Source of the DNA: Bacillus sp. MM2020_1
GTDB taxonomy: Bacteria; Bacillota; Bacilli; Bacillales; Cytobacillaceae
Direction of reading: 5' to 3'
DNA: 61,968 nt
Assembly: GCA_011250595.1 (NCBI GenBank)
Contig: JAANMP010000025.1
Coordinates: forward strand, 1 to 61,968
The translations under genes and the position numbers were made by a program. Positions 17,042 through 25,433 of the stretch are shown piece by piece (position 1 is the stretch's first letter; each line of letters begins with the position of its first letter). The notes under the pieces are model-generated. The model worked only from the letters and a program-made list of their open reading frames with translations. It had not been told where the DNA came from and ran no database searches.

Positions 17042-17093
17042 AAAAGAGCTCCTCTACTAATGTAGAAAAGCTCTCGTTTTACGACAAATTTTT

Positions 17094-17642
17094 TCAGACC
17101 GATTTTACAAAATCAATAAACGCATCTACTTTACTGTCTAAGAAACTAAGTGTCCCTTCATCAACCAACTTCCCTGTTTGTTCATCAAACTTCTGATTCG
17201 CCAAACCAATCAGTACCTCATTTCCTCCTGGTGGAAGAATCTTAGCCTGAATACCAGGTGCTGCTAGAATTTCACGCAATTGCATTTGGGCACGAACGGT
17301 TCCGAGCAGACCAAGGGTCGCTCCTAAAGCCATTACTGGTTTACCAATGAAAACCTTGTCCACCCTAGATGTCCAATCTAATGCGTTCTTTAAAACACCA
17401 GGAATGGACCAGTTGTACTCTGGTGTAATGATGAGCACTCCATCAGCACTTGCGATTGCAGCCTTAAAATCCTTGACAGATTGTGGTGGGTTGTTTTCCT
17501 CGTCCTGGTCAAAATGAGGCAGAGAACGGATGTCGGCGATTTCAATATCCATTTTATCCTTGTAACGATCTTGCATTGTTTTAGCAAGCTGCATGTTATA
17601 TGATTCTTTTCTTAAACTACCTACAATTGTAACGATTTTCAT
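17094..17642 (-). CDS. NADPH-dependent FMN reductase
   Basis: A 182-residue flavodoxin-like reductase. The FMN phosphate loop is GSLRKESYNMQLA (about 8-20) and the second flavin motif is TPEYNWSIPGVLKNALDW (about 80-97), as in YieF/azoreductase-like proteins that reduce quinones, azo dyes or chromate. The start at MKIVTIVG is chosen because TTTGGAGGTTCATC precedes it. The gene is convergent with the HxlR gene and probably belongs to the same electrophile response. Confidence 0.85.
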   Translation of the reverse strand: MKIVTIVGSLRKESYNMQLAKTMQDRYKDKMDIEIADIRSLPHFDQDEENNPPQSVKDFKAAIASADGVLIITPEYNWSIPGVLKNALDWTSRVDKVFIGKPVMALGATLGLLGTVRAQMQLREILAAPGIQAKILPPGGNEVLIGLANQKFDEQTGKLVDEGTLSFLDSKVDAFIDFVKSV

Positions 17643-17795
17643 GATGAACCTCCAAAGTATTATTGATATTTTTGTCAAAAGCACCAGTAGTGCGATGTTG
17701 CCCTTATCCTAATTAATATAGAACATCATTTGTGTTGTCAAATAATTTGCCGCCATGTCATCCAAATACAAATCTTGCTATAAAGAAGCGCTATA

Positions 17796-17838
17796 CAAAA
17801 ATCCTGATGCCTCCATGTGGCAATCAGGATTTTTGTTT
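17796..17838 (-). terminator. Terminator of the large subtilase gene
   Basis: CAAAAATCCTGAT (17796-17808) / ATCAGGATTTTTG (17823-17835): a 13-bp perfect stem with A/T flanks working in both directions, 17 bp beyond the subtilase stop. Confidence 0.8.
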
Positions 17839-17854
17839 TAGTTATATAGTTTTA

Positions 17855-20800
17855 TTATTTAACTAATGTAAACTGGGTTACTTTCAATGCATCAATATTT
17901 ATTAACGCGCTTTTTGCTTTGCTTGTCTTTTTACCAGTGGCGACAATCTTTATTTTGTGTGCTTTATTTGCGAGACTTTGCTTGTTAAAAACAATCGCTT
18001 TGTACCTACGGCTAGATGAGTAAAGGTCGATTTGCTTTACTTTTACGCCATCAATGTAAATATCAGCTTTTCCCATGTTCTTATCTTTTACCGCATAAAC
18101 TGTGATTCCCGTTCCGCTAAATGCATATTCAAGGGATCCGGAATTTCCTTTGGTTTGATTTATCGTTCCTCCGGAAGCCTTGGTATATTTCGACTTGGTC
18201 CAATTTCCGGAATATTTAATAGCGGCATTTGTATTTTCAACCATTTTTGCTGTTTGGACGGAAAGAGATAAACTATATTGGCCCGAACCTTTTAAAGCAG
18301 TAGGGACGATATAATACAGTCCTGATTTCAATGGTTTAAACACAATTTTTTCAGAAGAAGCAGTCCCCTTCGATTTTTTCAAGGCAGTTGTACCATATAT
18401 AGTGGAGGTACCAACATTGAATAAAGAAAGATCAAAATTAGCAGCTGAAGGCCCAGTCAAGGTGATTTCATATGTTTTGCCCTTGTCCAAGCGTTTAGAC
18501 CAAACGTCATTAATATCTTTGGTGTTAGTATTCAGACTTCCTTTAACGGTCCCTGAGATTGGCAGACTTCCTTTAATTTCATCATCATAAACAAAAGTGA
18601 TAGGTGATGAAAAAGGAGTTTCCAATTTCTCTTTTGTATGAATAACTACCGAGTAGTTATAAGATTTTCCTGGCAGTGCAGTGGTGTCCGCATAACTTGT
18701 TGAAGTAAAAGGGTTCTTGTTAATCTTTACATAGTCCGCTTGTGAAGACTCTTTCCGATAAATGCTGTAGGATTCTGCCCAACCGACACTTGACCATGTA
18801 ATAACAGGATTTTTCTTACCCTTATCGTAGTACGCATTTAATGACACAGGATTACTACTTACAATGAATTTATCTAGATTAATCCCTGAAGCACTTTTTC
18901 TCGAAGCGGGATCATTTAGACCAGTCCAGACAATTTTTACAGTGTGTCTACCGTAAGATAAATTGTCTTTTTTATAGATCGTTTGTTTTGCTTTAAAAGT
19001 ATCTGCATAAAGTGATGGAGATGCAATCTTACTACCGTCGATATAAATATCGGCAATCCCTTGCGAAGGATCTTTATACCCTTGCCACTCGAACCTGTAT
19101 CCAACAAAAGAAAAGTTAACTTCACCCATTGAATTCAGGGTATTTGCAGTATTACCTGAATGTTTGGGATTAAATACAGGCGTCCATCCCCCTAAGAAAG
19201 TCATGGAGTTTGAATCATCCTCATACGTTCCTCCAAAATTACCAGTGAAAAGCTTATAGTCTCCTGCACCTTTGTAGGCATACACATCGACAAAATAAAT
19301 CCCAGTCTTAGGAGCAGTAAACTTAATTGATTCATTGGATGTTTTTGCATTCTCAGAGTAGGCAACCATACCATTCGTATTATTTATACTTGTGGTTAAT
19401 TCATTGAACACATACAAATCAAAATCGGTCCCTGCTTTGCCATTCAAAGAAAGCGATAGGGCCTCCCCTTCTTTTAAAGACAATGCATAAACATCATTTT
19501 TATCTGCAGTCCCATCTAGTTTGTCGTATTGAACACTATTTTCCAACGGAATTCCGGGTGTTTCATTATCATTAAAGTTATCTAGATTTGAAGTTTTAAC
19601 AATTTTTCCGCTACTAACGCGGCCTTTTAACATTTCTAGACTCTTTCCTTTTGCACTTGTATAAAGCTTTAGCATTTCCGGCGACATGCTTGGACGTAAT
19701 CCTAGTAAAACTGCCGCGGTCCCAGTAGTATGCGGGGCCGCCATCGATGTTCCACTGTAATAATCATATGCTTGTGAATAATCAGAAACATATTTAGAAT
19801 TTATAACTGTTCTGGAATCATTTGATTTAATAAAATCAGCAAAGTAGTAGGGTGTTTCATATCTATTTACATCATATTTGGTATTTTCAAAGATTCCACC
19901 AGATAAACCTTCCACATTCAAACTTGGTCCCCTATCAGCATAAACCGTTAAATGCAAATAATCCTTAACAAATGGGGATTTCTCTTGACCAGATAGGGCA
20001 TTCTGTCCAGTTAACAGCAATTTCCCCCCATTAGATAGATAATTTTTTAACATTTCCGCATCAGTCGTGGTTAAAGTGGTACCTTGCTCAGAAAAGAAGC
20101 CAAGACCGTTTCCTGTAAACCAAATGACACCATCGTAGGAAGATAAGTCGCTGCTGTTCAAGTAATCAGACAGAGATGAATCAGAACTAACCGTAATTGT
20201 TTTTAGTGAAGGGTGGTCAGCCAATAGTTTTTGATAAACAGGCAAATAGTTTTTAAATAGGGCGCGAAGTTCAGGCTCGTTCTTAAATAATTCTGCAAGA
20301 TCACTTTCATCATCTTGGATAAGAAGAATTTTTTTGTTGGGATCGATTACGTCTAAATAACTTAATGCTTTGTTAAAAGCTTCTTGCCTTTGTGACTCGG
20401 AATTAGCTTCTTCTCTTTTTGCATCGGAATATTTTTCGTACCCAACACCATCAAAGATTGCTTTATAATTATCCCCATTGATTTGTGCAGATGCTCCTGG
20501 TTGTTCAAGATTCAATGATTTTGTCAGCTCAGCTAATGGGAATTTCGGAACGGTACTTAAAATGTCAACACCAGGGGCCGCAACGTCTACCGAATTGGTG
20601 CCATAATTTGAGAAAGGTGCTAGCTTACCCTTGTTATCAACAGCAGCAACTGCCAAGATATTCGCATTTTCAAAGCTTGCAGGATATGATCCGCCAAAAT
20701 CGTTATCCATTGCATCATTACCTGCAGCGGCGACAAATAAACAACCACAATTTCCGATAGCTTCTTCAAGTAACGGGTCGTATTCTTCGCCGCCCCAACT

Positions 20801-21835
20801 GTTATTCGTTATTTTTACACCCATCTTTTTGGCGTAAGAAATAGCCTCGATGGCATCTGATGTTGTTCCCCCATCAGGACCTAAAAATTTTATAGGTAAT
20901 ATTTTCACGTTTGGTGCAACACCGACGACACCTTTATTATCCTTTGTAGTTGCTCCTTCTAATTCGGCAGCAATCGTTCCGGAGACGTGTGTACCGTGCT
21001 CATCTCCTTCAAGTGCATCATAGACAGTATTATCATCATTATAAAAATCCCATCCATTGACATCGTCAACGTAACCGTTTTTGTCATCATCGATATTATT
21101 GGCCGGAATTTCTTTTGTGTTCTTCCAAATCTTCCCTTCTAAATCGGGATGATGGATGTCTACACCCGTATCAATGACTCCGACAACCACTTCTGGTAGT
21201 TTTGAACTGAATTTGTTCCAGCCTTCAGGTGCATCTACATCAATATCTGCTAATCCATTAATCTCTTTAATAGATTGTCCGGAATTGTTCAGGCCCCATA
21301 ATTGCTCATAATAGTTAGGAGAATTGTTGGTGTCAGAAGCATAATATTTGTAGTTAGGTTGTACGGATTCAATGGTTACATCTTTTTCTAGTTTATTTAT
21401 GAATTCACTTGTACTTTGACCAGCAGGGATCTTTACAACCTCTGCATTTAAAGATTTAAATTTTTGCTGGGATTTTAAAGAATATTTCTTCAGAACTGTA
21501 CTAACTTCCCCAGTCGTCGCTTTTTTCTTATATTTAATGATTAATTCGCCTGTTTGATATTTATTCGTACTTTGTGAGTCTTCAATATTCAATTTTGCCT
21601 TTATCTCTTTTTCTAATTCACTTTCTTTATTTTTTTTAATAGAAACCATTTTGTTTTCTGCCATTATTCCTTGAATTTGGCTTTTTCTAATGTTTTTACT
21701 AGTGTTAACTTGCGTTTCATCCATTACGAAACTATTAGTTCCTGTTTGCGCTTTTGTCTGCACTGCTGCTGTGAAAATAGTTGAAAATAACAGAAGGGCA
21801 GAAACAGGTAAAGCTAAAAGTGTCTTTTTCTTCAA
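17855..21835 (-). CDS. Large secreted S8 (subtilisin-like) protease with inserted domain
   Basis: About 1326 residues. A signal peptide (about 1-30) precedes a propeptide with an inhibitor-like region (about 93-167). The catalytic unit has Asp222 (VGVIDTGVD), His280 (DEHGTHVSGT), oxyanion Asn373 (AAAGND) and Ser697 (YSGTSMAAPH). Between Asn373 and Ser697 lies an insertion of about 255 residues (432-687) with alternating strands and helices (KKILLIQDDE, YDGVIWFTGNG, GGKLLLTGQNA) resembling a class I amidotransferase-like fold. Two PPC domains (about 775-865, 1090-1195), one Fn3 domain and two lectin-like modules with ADIYIDG follow. TTG start at 21835 fits the GGGG site better than GTG at 21844. 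No LPXTG anchor. Confidence 0.88.
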   Translation of the reverse strand: MKKKTLLALPVSALLLFSTIFTAAVQTKAQTGTNSFVMDETQVNTSKNIRKSQIQGIMAENKMVSIKKNKESELEKEIKAKLNIEDSQSTNKYQTGELIIKYKKKATTGEVSTVLKKYSLKSQQKFKSLNAEVVKIPAGQSTSEFINKLEKDVTIESVQPNYKYYASDTNNSPNYYEQLWGLNNSGQSIKEINGLADIDVDAPEGWNKFSSKLPEVVVGVIDTGVDIHHPDLEGKIWKNTKEIPANNIDDDKNGYVDDVNGWDFYNDDNTVYDALEGDEHGTHVSGTIAAELEGATTKDNKGVVGVAPNVKILPIKFLGPDGGTTSDAIEAISYAKKMGVKITNNSWGGEEYDPLLEEAIGNCGCLFVAAAGNDAMDNDFGGSYPASFENANILAVAAVDNKGKLAPFSNYGTNSVDVAAPGVDILSTVPKFPLAELTKSLNLEQPGASAQINGDNYKAIFDGVGYEKYSDAKREEANSESQRQEAFNKALSYLDVIDPNKKILLIQDDESDLAELFKNEPELRALFKNYLPVYQKLLADHPSLKTITVSSDSSLSDYLNSSDLSSYDGVIWFTGNGLGFFSEQGTTLTTTDAEMLKNYLSNGGKLLLTGQNALSGQEKSPFVKDYLHLTVYADRGPSLNVEGLSGGIFENTKYDVNRYETPYYFADFIKSNDSRTVINSKYVSDYSQAYDYYSGTSMAAPHTTGTAAVLLGLRPSMSPEMLKLYTSAKGKSLEMLKGRVSSGKIVKTSNLDNFNDNETPGIPLENSVQYDKLDGTADKNDVYALSLKEGEALSLSLNGKAGTDFDLYVFNELTTSINNTNGMVAYSENAKTSNESIKFTAPKTGIYFVDVYAYKGAGDYKLFTGNFGGTYEDDSNSMTFLGGWTPVFNPKHSGNTANTLNSMGEVNFSFVGYRFEWQGYKDPSQGIADIYIDGSKIASPSLYADTFKAKQTIYKKDNLSYGRHTVKIVWTGLNDPASRKSASGINLDKFIVSSNPVSLNAYYDKGKKNPVITWSSVGWAESYSIYRKESSQADYVKINKNPFTSTSYADTTALPGKSYNYSVVIHTKEKLETPFSSPITFVYDDEIKGSLPISGTVKGSLNTNTKDINDVWSKRLDKGKTYEITLTGPSAANFDLSLFNVGTSTIYGTTALKKSKGTASSEKIVFKPLKSGLYYIVPTALKGSGQYSLSLSVQTAKMVENTNAAIKYSGNWTKSKYTKASGGTINQTKGNSGSLEYAFSGTGITVYAVKDKNMGKADIYIDGVKVKQIDLYSSSRRYKAIVFNKQSLANKAHKIKIVATGKKTSKAKSALINIDALKVTQFTLVK

Positions 21836-21987
21836 TACTTGCACCCCTTTAAAAGATTAATAGTAAATTTAATCTATTCTTGTAAAATTATACATTAATT
21901 GAGAACCCAATATTAATAAATCGGGCGACAAATTTCTACCTTTTCGTATATGGTAGGTGAATGATTTCGAAGAAAAACTCACTTTAA

Positions 21988-22021
21988 AGAAAAAATTCCG
22001 GTCCACATACTGAGCCGGAGT
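21988..22021 (-). terminator. Terminator of the glnQHMP-like operon
   Basis: On the minus strand a short CTCCGG/CCGGAA stem is followed by a run of T's, immediately after the last permease gene. Confidence 0.65.
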
Positions 22022-22024
22022 TTC

Positions 22025-22687
22025 TTACGTCTGCTTTAATTCTAGCCGTCGAGCCACTAGTGACAAAGTATAATTAACGATAAAGTACATCAACGCCACC
22101 ATGACAAAGACAGGTATCACATACGACCCCTTTTGCGCGTAAATAATTTGTCCATTGTGCAATAAATCCGGTAAGGCGATAACCACAGCTAAAGATGTAT
22201 CTTTTAGCAAAGAAATAAATTGACTCACCAGAGGAGGAACCATTCTTCTCAGCGCTTGGGGCAGGATGATATAACGTAAGGTCTGGATGTAGTTCAGTCC
22301 AGACGCACGTCCTGCTTCCAGCTGTCCTTTTTCGATCGAGTTTAAACCGCTTCGGATAATTTCTGATATCATAGCAGATTCAAAAACCGTCAAGGCTGCG
22401 ATTGCCGCTGATGTTATTTCCATTTCAATCCCTATTTCGGGCAATGCAAAATAAGTGAAGAAAATGATCAGCAATAAAGGAAGGTTACGAATTGTCTCAA
22501 CAATCAAGGCTAGTAATTTCGAAACAACGGGAATTCTCGCATATCTGAGCGTCCCTATGAGACCGCCAATAATAAAACTAAGCACAATTGAAATGGCAGC
22601 GACCTTTAAGGTTACCCCAAATCCTTCTAGTAAAAATTTAAGATTGTCCGGTGTATATACTTCAATGAACGGTGCTAGAAACTCCAT
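22025..22687 (-). CDS. glnP: Glutamine-type ABC transporter permease (GlnP-like)
   Basis: A 220-residue HisM-family permease with about five membrane segments. The ATPase-contact motif is SEIIRSGLNSIEKGQLEAGRASGLNY (paraphrased, about 107-132). It is the fourth gene in the order ATPase, binding protein, permease, permease that characterises glnQHMP of Bacillus subtilis. The ATG follows AGGAGGTGCATAG, 12 bp after the preceding permease. It probably forms a heterodimer with that permease for glutamine or glutamate uptake. Confidence 0.85.
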   Translation of the reverse strand: MEFLAPFIEVYTPDNLKFLLEGFGVTLKVAAISIVLSFIIGGLIGTLRYARIPVVSKLLALIVETIRNLPLLLIIFFTYFALPEIGIEMEITSAAIAALTVFESAMISEIIRSGLNSIEKGQLEAGRASGLNYIQTLRYIILPQALRRMVPPLVSQFISLLKDTSLAVVIALPDLLHNGQIIYAQKGSYVIPVFVMVALMYFIVNYTLSLVARRLELKQT

Positions 22688-22699
22688 CTATGCACCTCC

Positions 22700-23338
22700 T
22701 TAATTACTTTTAGCCATGCGTTTTTCTAAAAATCCTACGCCAAGGCTTAAAGGTATTGTTAAAATTAAATAAAATAAGGCCACGAACACATAGGTATCAA
22801 ATGTTATGTATGTCTTTGCCGATATTAAATCTCCCTGATACATTAAATCCCCGCCTGCAACGACTGCTAATAAAGATGAATTTTTTACTAAATTGATAAA
22901 TTGGTTGCCAAGAGGAGGGATGACAATCTTTATAGCTTGAGGGAGAATAACCATTCTCATTGCCTGACCGTAACTCAATCCTGTCGACCGGGCGGCTTCC
23001 ATTTGTCCTTTTGGAACAGACATAATACCGGCACGTATGGCTTCGGCAATGAAAGCGGCTGTATAGATCGTTAAACCAATTGTTCCTGCTGTCATTCCAC
23101 CAAAGTTTCCAGATAAGTAAGTAAAAAACACGATAACTAGTACAGGTATATTTCGAATAAATTCAATGTATACCGAACCCAGCCAGTTAAGAAGTTTAAC
23201 TGGGGCAATTCGCATAACGGCAATAAGTGTTCCTAAAATAAAACTCGATAATAAAGCTATTAAACTGGAAATAATCGTTATTTTTAATCCTTCTAAAAAT
23301 GAATCGATATTATTCGTTAGTATCGAGAAATCCAGCAA
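22700..23338 (-). CDS. glnM: Glutamine-type ABC transporter permease (GlnM-like)
   Basis: A 212-residue HisM-family permease with about five membrane segments and the motif [26 protein letters not shown] (paraphrased, about 98-123). TTG start after AGGAGGAGATCG. The order in the operon makes it the GlnM equivalent. An 89-bp gap with a stable stem-loop separates it from the binding-protein gene. Confidence 0.85.
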   Translation of the reverse strand: MLDFSILTNNIDSFLEGLKITIISSLIALLSSFILGTLIAVMRIAPVKLLNWLGSVYIEFIRNIPVLVIVFFTYLSGNFGGMTAGTIGLTIYTAAFIAEAIRAGIMSVPKGQMEAARSTGLSYGQAMRMVILPQAIKIVIPPLGNQFINLVKNSSLLAVVAGGDLMYQGDLISAKTYITFDTYVFVALFYLILTIPLSLGVGFLEKRMAKSN

Positions 23339-23364
23339 ACGATCTCCTCCTAATTAATCAGAAT

Positions 23365-23399
23365 GAGCAGGTCCGTCACCTTGAAGACGGACACTGCTC
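23365..23399 (-). promoter_or_regulatory. Intercistronic stem-loop between glnH and glnM
   Basis: GAGCA...TGCTC enclosing GTCCGTC...GACGGAC gives a 12-bp stem with a small bulge and an 8-base loop. No T-run follows on the minus strand, so it looks like an mRNA-stabilising or processing element rather than a terminator. Confidence 0.6.
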
Positions 23400-23427
23400 A
23401 ACCTGACATGGAACCGGTTATAGATAG

Positions 23428-24234
23428 TTAATTTTTAATCCATTTATCCTTAATTTCATCGTACTTCCCTGAATCCTTCAAGCCTTTTAAAGCTTTATTC
23501 AACTCATCGACAAGCGCTTGATTGCCTTTTTTAACAGCTATTCCATAAGGCTCTTTTGTGAACGTTCCTCCGACTAGTTCAAATGACGGATCTTCTTCTA
23601 CCATCCCATAAAGAATTGCATCATCTGTGGTCAGGGCGTCACCCTTACCTGACTTTAAAGCTGTAAAAGCTTCTGCATAGTTTTCGAATTCAAGTACGGT
23701 GGTTTCAGGAGCTTTTTCACGGATATTCACAGATGAAGTCGAGCCTTTAACAGCAAGTACTTTCGTTCCCTTTTTTAAGTCTTCAATACTCTTAATCTTG
23801 CTGCCTTTTTTCACTAGCAATGATTGCCCGGCATCAAAATATACATCCGTAAAATCGACTTCTTTTTTACGTTCTTCGTTGATGGTCATCGTCGCGACAA
23901 CCGCATCAACTTTCCCATTATTTAGAAGACCTACCCTTGTTTTAGAAGTTACCTCCACATACTCAGGCTTAACATCTTTGCCAAACATTTCTTCTGCCAG
24001 TGCTTTAGAAAGATCAATATCAAACCCTTCCACCTCACCAGTTGAAGGATTTTTCAATCCAAACAAACGAGTATCATTTTTTACTCCAAACACAATTTTT
24101 TTATCTTCTTTGATCTTGGCTAGTACATCCTTGCTGCCTTCATTAGAAGCCTTGTCCCCGCCGCAACCCGCAAGAAATAAGGCAGCCATTGTTGTTACTA
24201 AAGCCATTTTTACGAAATTTTTTCTTTTGAACAT
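23428..24234 (-). CDS. glnH: Glutamine-type ABC transporter binding lipoprotein (GlnH-like)
   Basis: A 268-residue family 3 binding protein. Lipobox LFLAGCGG places the lipidated Cys at 24. The lobe-1 signature EVEGFDIDLSKALAEEMFG and ligand-contact regions VVATMTINEERKKEVDFTDVY and VKGSTSSVNIR (separate stretches) are intact. It follows the ATPase gene by 14 bp. High expression relative to the permeases is suggested by the stem-loop after its stop codon. The amino-acid specificity is inferred from synteny only. Confidence 0.88.
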   Translation of the reverse strand: MFKRKNFVKMALVTTMAALFLAGCGGDKASNEGSKDVLAKIKEDKKIVFGVKNDTRLFGLKNPSTGEVEGFDIDLSKALAEEMFGKDVKPEYVEVTSKTRVGLLNNGKVDAVVATMTINEERKKEVDFTDVYFDAGQSLLVKKGSKIKSIEDLKKGTKVLAVKGSTSSVNIREKAPETTVLEFENYAEAFTALKSGKGDALTTDDAILYGMVEEDPSFELVGGTFTKEPYGIAVKKGNQALVDELNKALKGLKDSGKYDEIKDKWIKN

Positions 24235-24248
24235 TCCTTTACCTCCAT

Positions 24249-24977
24249 TTAATGATTTAATATACGGCTGAGAAATAATCGAGCCCGTTCTTCACGTGGG
24301 TTCTCATAAAATTCAGCCGGAACTGCTTCTTCCAATATTCGCCCTTCATCCATAAAAACAATTCGGTCAGCAACCTCTCTGGCAAAGCCCATTTCATGGG
24401 TCACCACGACCATCGTCATGCCCTCTTTGGCAAGGGCCTTCATCACATCTAATACCTCGCCGATCATTTCGGGATCGAGTGCTGAGGTTGGTTCATCGAA
24501 AAGCATGATATCCGGTTTCATTGCAAGACCGCGAGCAATAGCCACACGCTGCTGCTGACCACCTGAAAGCTGGGAAGGATAAGATTCGGCCTTATCTAAT
24601 ATGCCTACCTTTGCCAGATAATGCTTGGCAGTATCCTTAGCCTCTTTTTCGGATTGGCCCAATACTTTCATTGGAGCTAGAGTAATATTTTCAAGCACTG
24701 TTTTGTGGGGATACAAATAGAAATGCTGAAAAACCATGCCAATATTTCGCCTTAGCTTATTGATATCTGTTTTTTTATCCCCAACTGATATCTCATTTAC
24801 GGTGAGTGTCCCGTCAGTGATTGTTTCAAGATGGTTGATACAGCGCAACAAGGTACTTTTTCCTGAACCGGAAGGACCTATTACGACGACTACTTCCCCT
24901 TGGTTGATTGTGAGATTAATATCCTTTAAGACATGAAAATCCCCATAGAACTTATTTACCTGCTTAAATTCAATCAT
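24249..24977 (-). CDS. glnQ: Glutamine-type ABC transporter ATP-binding protein (GlnQ-like)
   Basis: A 242-residue ATPase with Walker [10 protein letters not shown] (about 34-42), signature [14 protein letters not shown] (about 137-150), Walker [15 protein letters not shown] and switch His in VVTHEM. First gene of a four-gene operon in the order QHMP. The ATG follows TCAGGAGGTCAGGA. A consensus vegetative promoter with a palindrome at the -35 element lies about 70-110 bp upstream. Confidence 0.9.
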   Translation of the reverse strand: MIEFKQVNKFYGDFHVLKDINLTINQGEVVVVIGPSGSGKSTLLRCINHLETITDGTLTVNEISVGDKKTDINKLRRNIGMVFQHFYLYPHKTVLENITLAPMKVLGQSEKEAKDTAKHYLAKVGILDKAESYPSQLSGGQQQRVAIARGLAMKPDIMLFDEPTSALDPEMIGEVLDVMKALAKEGMTMVVVTHEMGFAREVADRIVFMDEGRILEEAVPAEFYENPREERARLFLSRILNH

Positions 24978-25046
24978 TCCTGACCTCCTGATAAAAACCT
25001 ATTAAATACGCAAATTCCACTTTTGGAAATTTTCAGAATAAGTTAA

Positions 25047-25086
25047 ATTATATTAATACGCTGTCGAATTGTCAAATAGTGACAAT
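25047..25086 (-). promoter_or_regulatory. Promoter of glnQHMP with overlapping palindrome
   Basis: On the minus strand TTGACA (25070-25075), a 17-bp spacer and TATAAT (25047-25052) form a full consensus sigma-A promoter. ATTGTCA-CTATT-TGACAAT (25068-25086), a perfect 7-bp-arm inverted repeat, covers the -35 element and is a candidate operator. Confidence 0.7.
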
Positions 25087-25257
25087 TTACCTAGTTTATT
25101 CCTACATTAACACTTTTTTGAAGTGGATTCATATTTTTATATCTCATGCACAAGAAATTCTAAGTAAAATATACTATCATTTCTGTGAAATTAGGATAAA
25201 TATGTCATTTATTCAAGAATAATGTCATAGTCCTATTTACTTGTAATTTTAGTCCAT

Positions 25258-25344
25258 CAAAAAAAAGCCCTTCAATGAAGGCTTTTTTGGCTTGTAAACA
25301 ACGTTGATAATTCAAAACGGCCCCCGAATCCCGGGAGCCGTTTT
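25258..25344. terminator. Two hairpins between the S9 peptidase and glnQHMP
   Basis: The first (25258-25288) pairs AAAAAAGC-CTTC with GAAG-GCTTTTTT. The second (25314-25344) pairs AAAACGGC with GCCGTTTT. Both have A/T-rich flanks and can stop transcription in either direction. The remainder of the 24978-25433 gap is promoter DNA and a short in-frame fragment (25353-25433). Confidence 0.7.
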
Positions 25345-25352
25345 AATTTCAC

Positions 25353-25433
25353 TTATTTATCTGACAGCTTAACAAGCTGTTTGCTAAGCAGTTGTCCCGC
25401 TACTGTTGGACTAATTTTATATCCTTTATCAAG
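25353..25433 (-). other. Short open stretch in frame after the S9 peptidase stop
   Basis: Directly after the TAA of the S9 peptidase the same frame stays open for 26 codons (LDKGYKISPTVAGQL and so on) to a second TAA. It reads like protein sequence but has no start codon. It may be the remnant of another gene's 3' end or a former C-terminal extension. Confidence 0.35.

Noticed and set aside
23699..24271. 190-residue plus-strand frame
   Set aside because: Antisense to the GlnH-like gene; the protein on the minus strand has clear lipobox and binding motifs.
24978..25433. Riboswitch or T-box leader ahead of glnQ or the S9 gene
   Set aside because: Only terminator-type hairpins and a promoter are visible; no conserved T-box or aptamer core.
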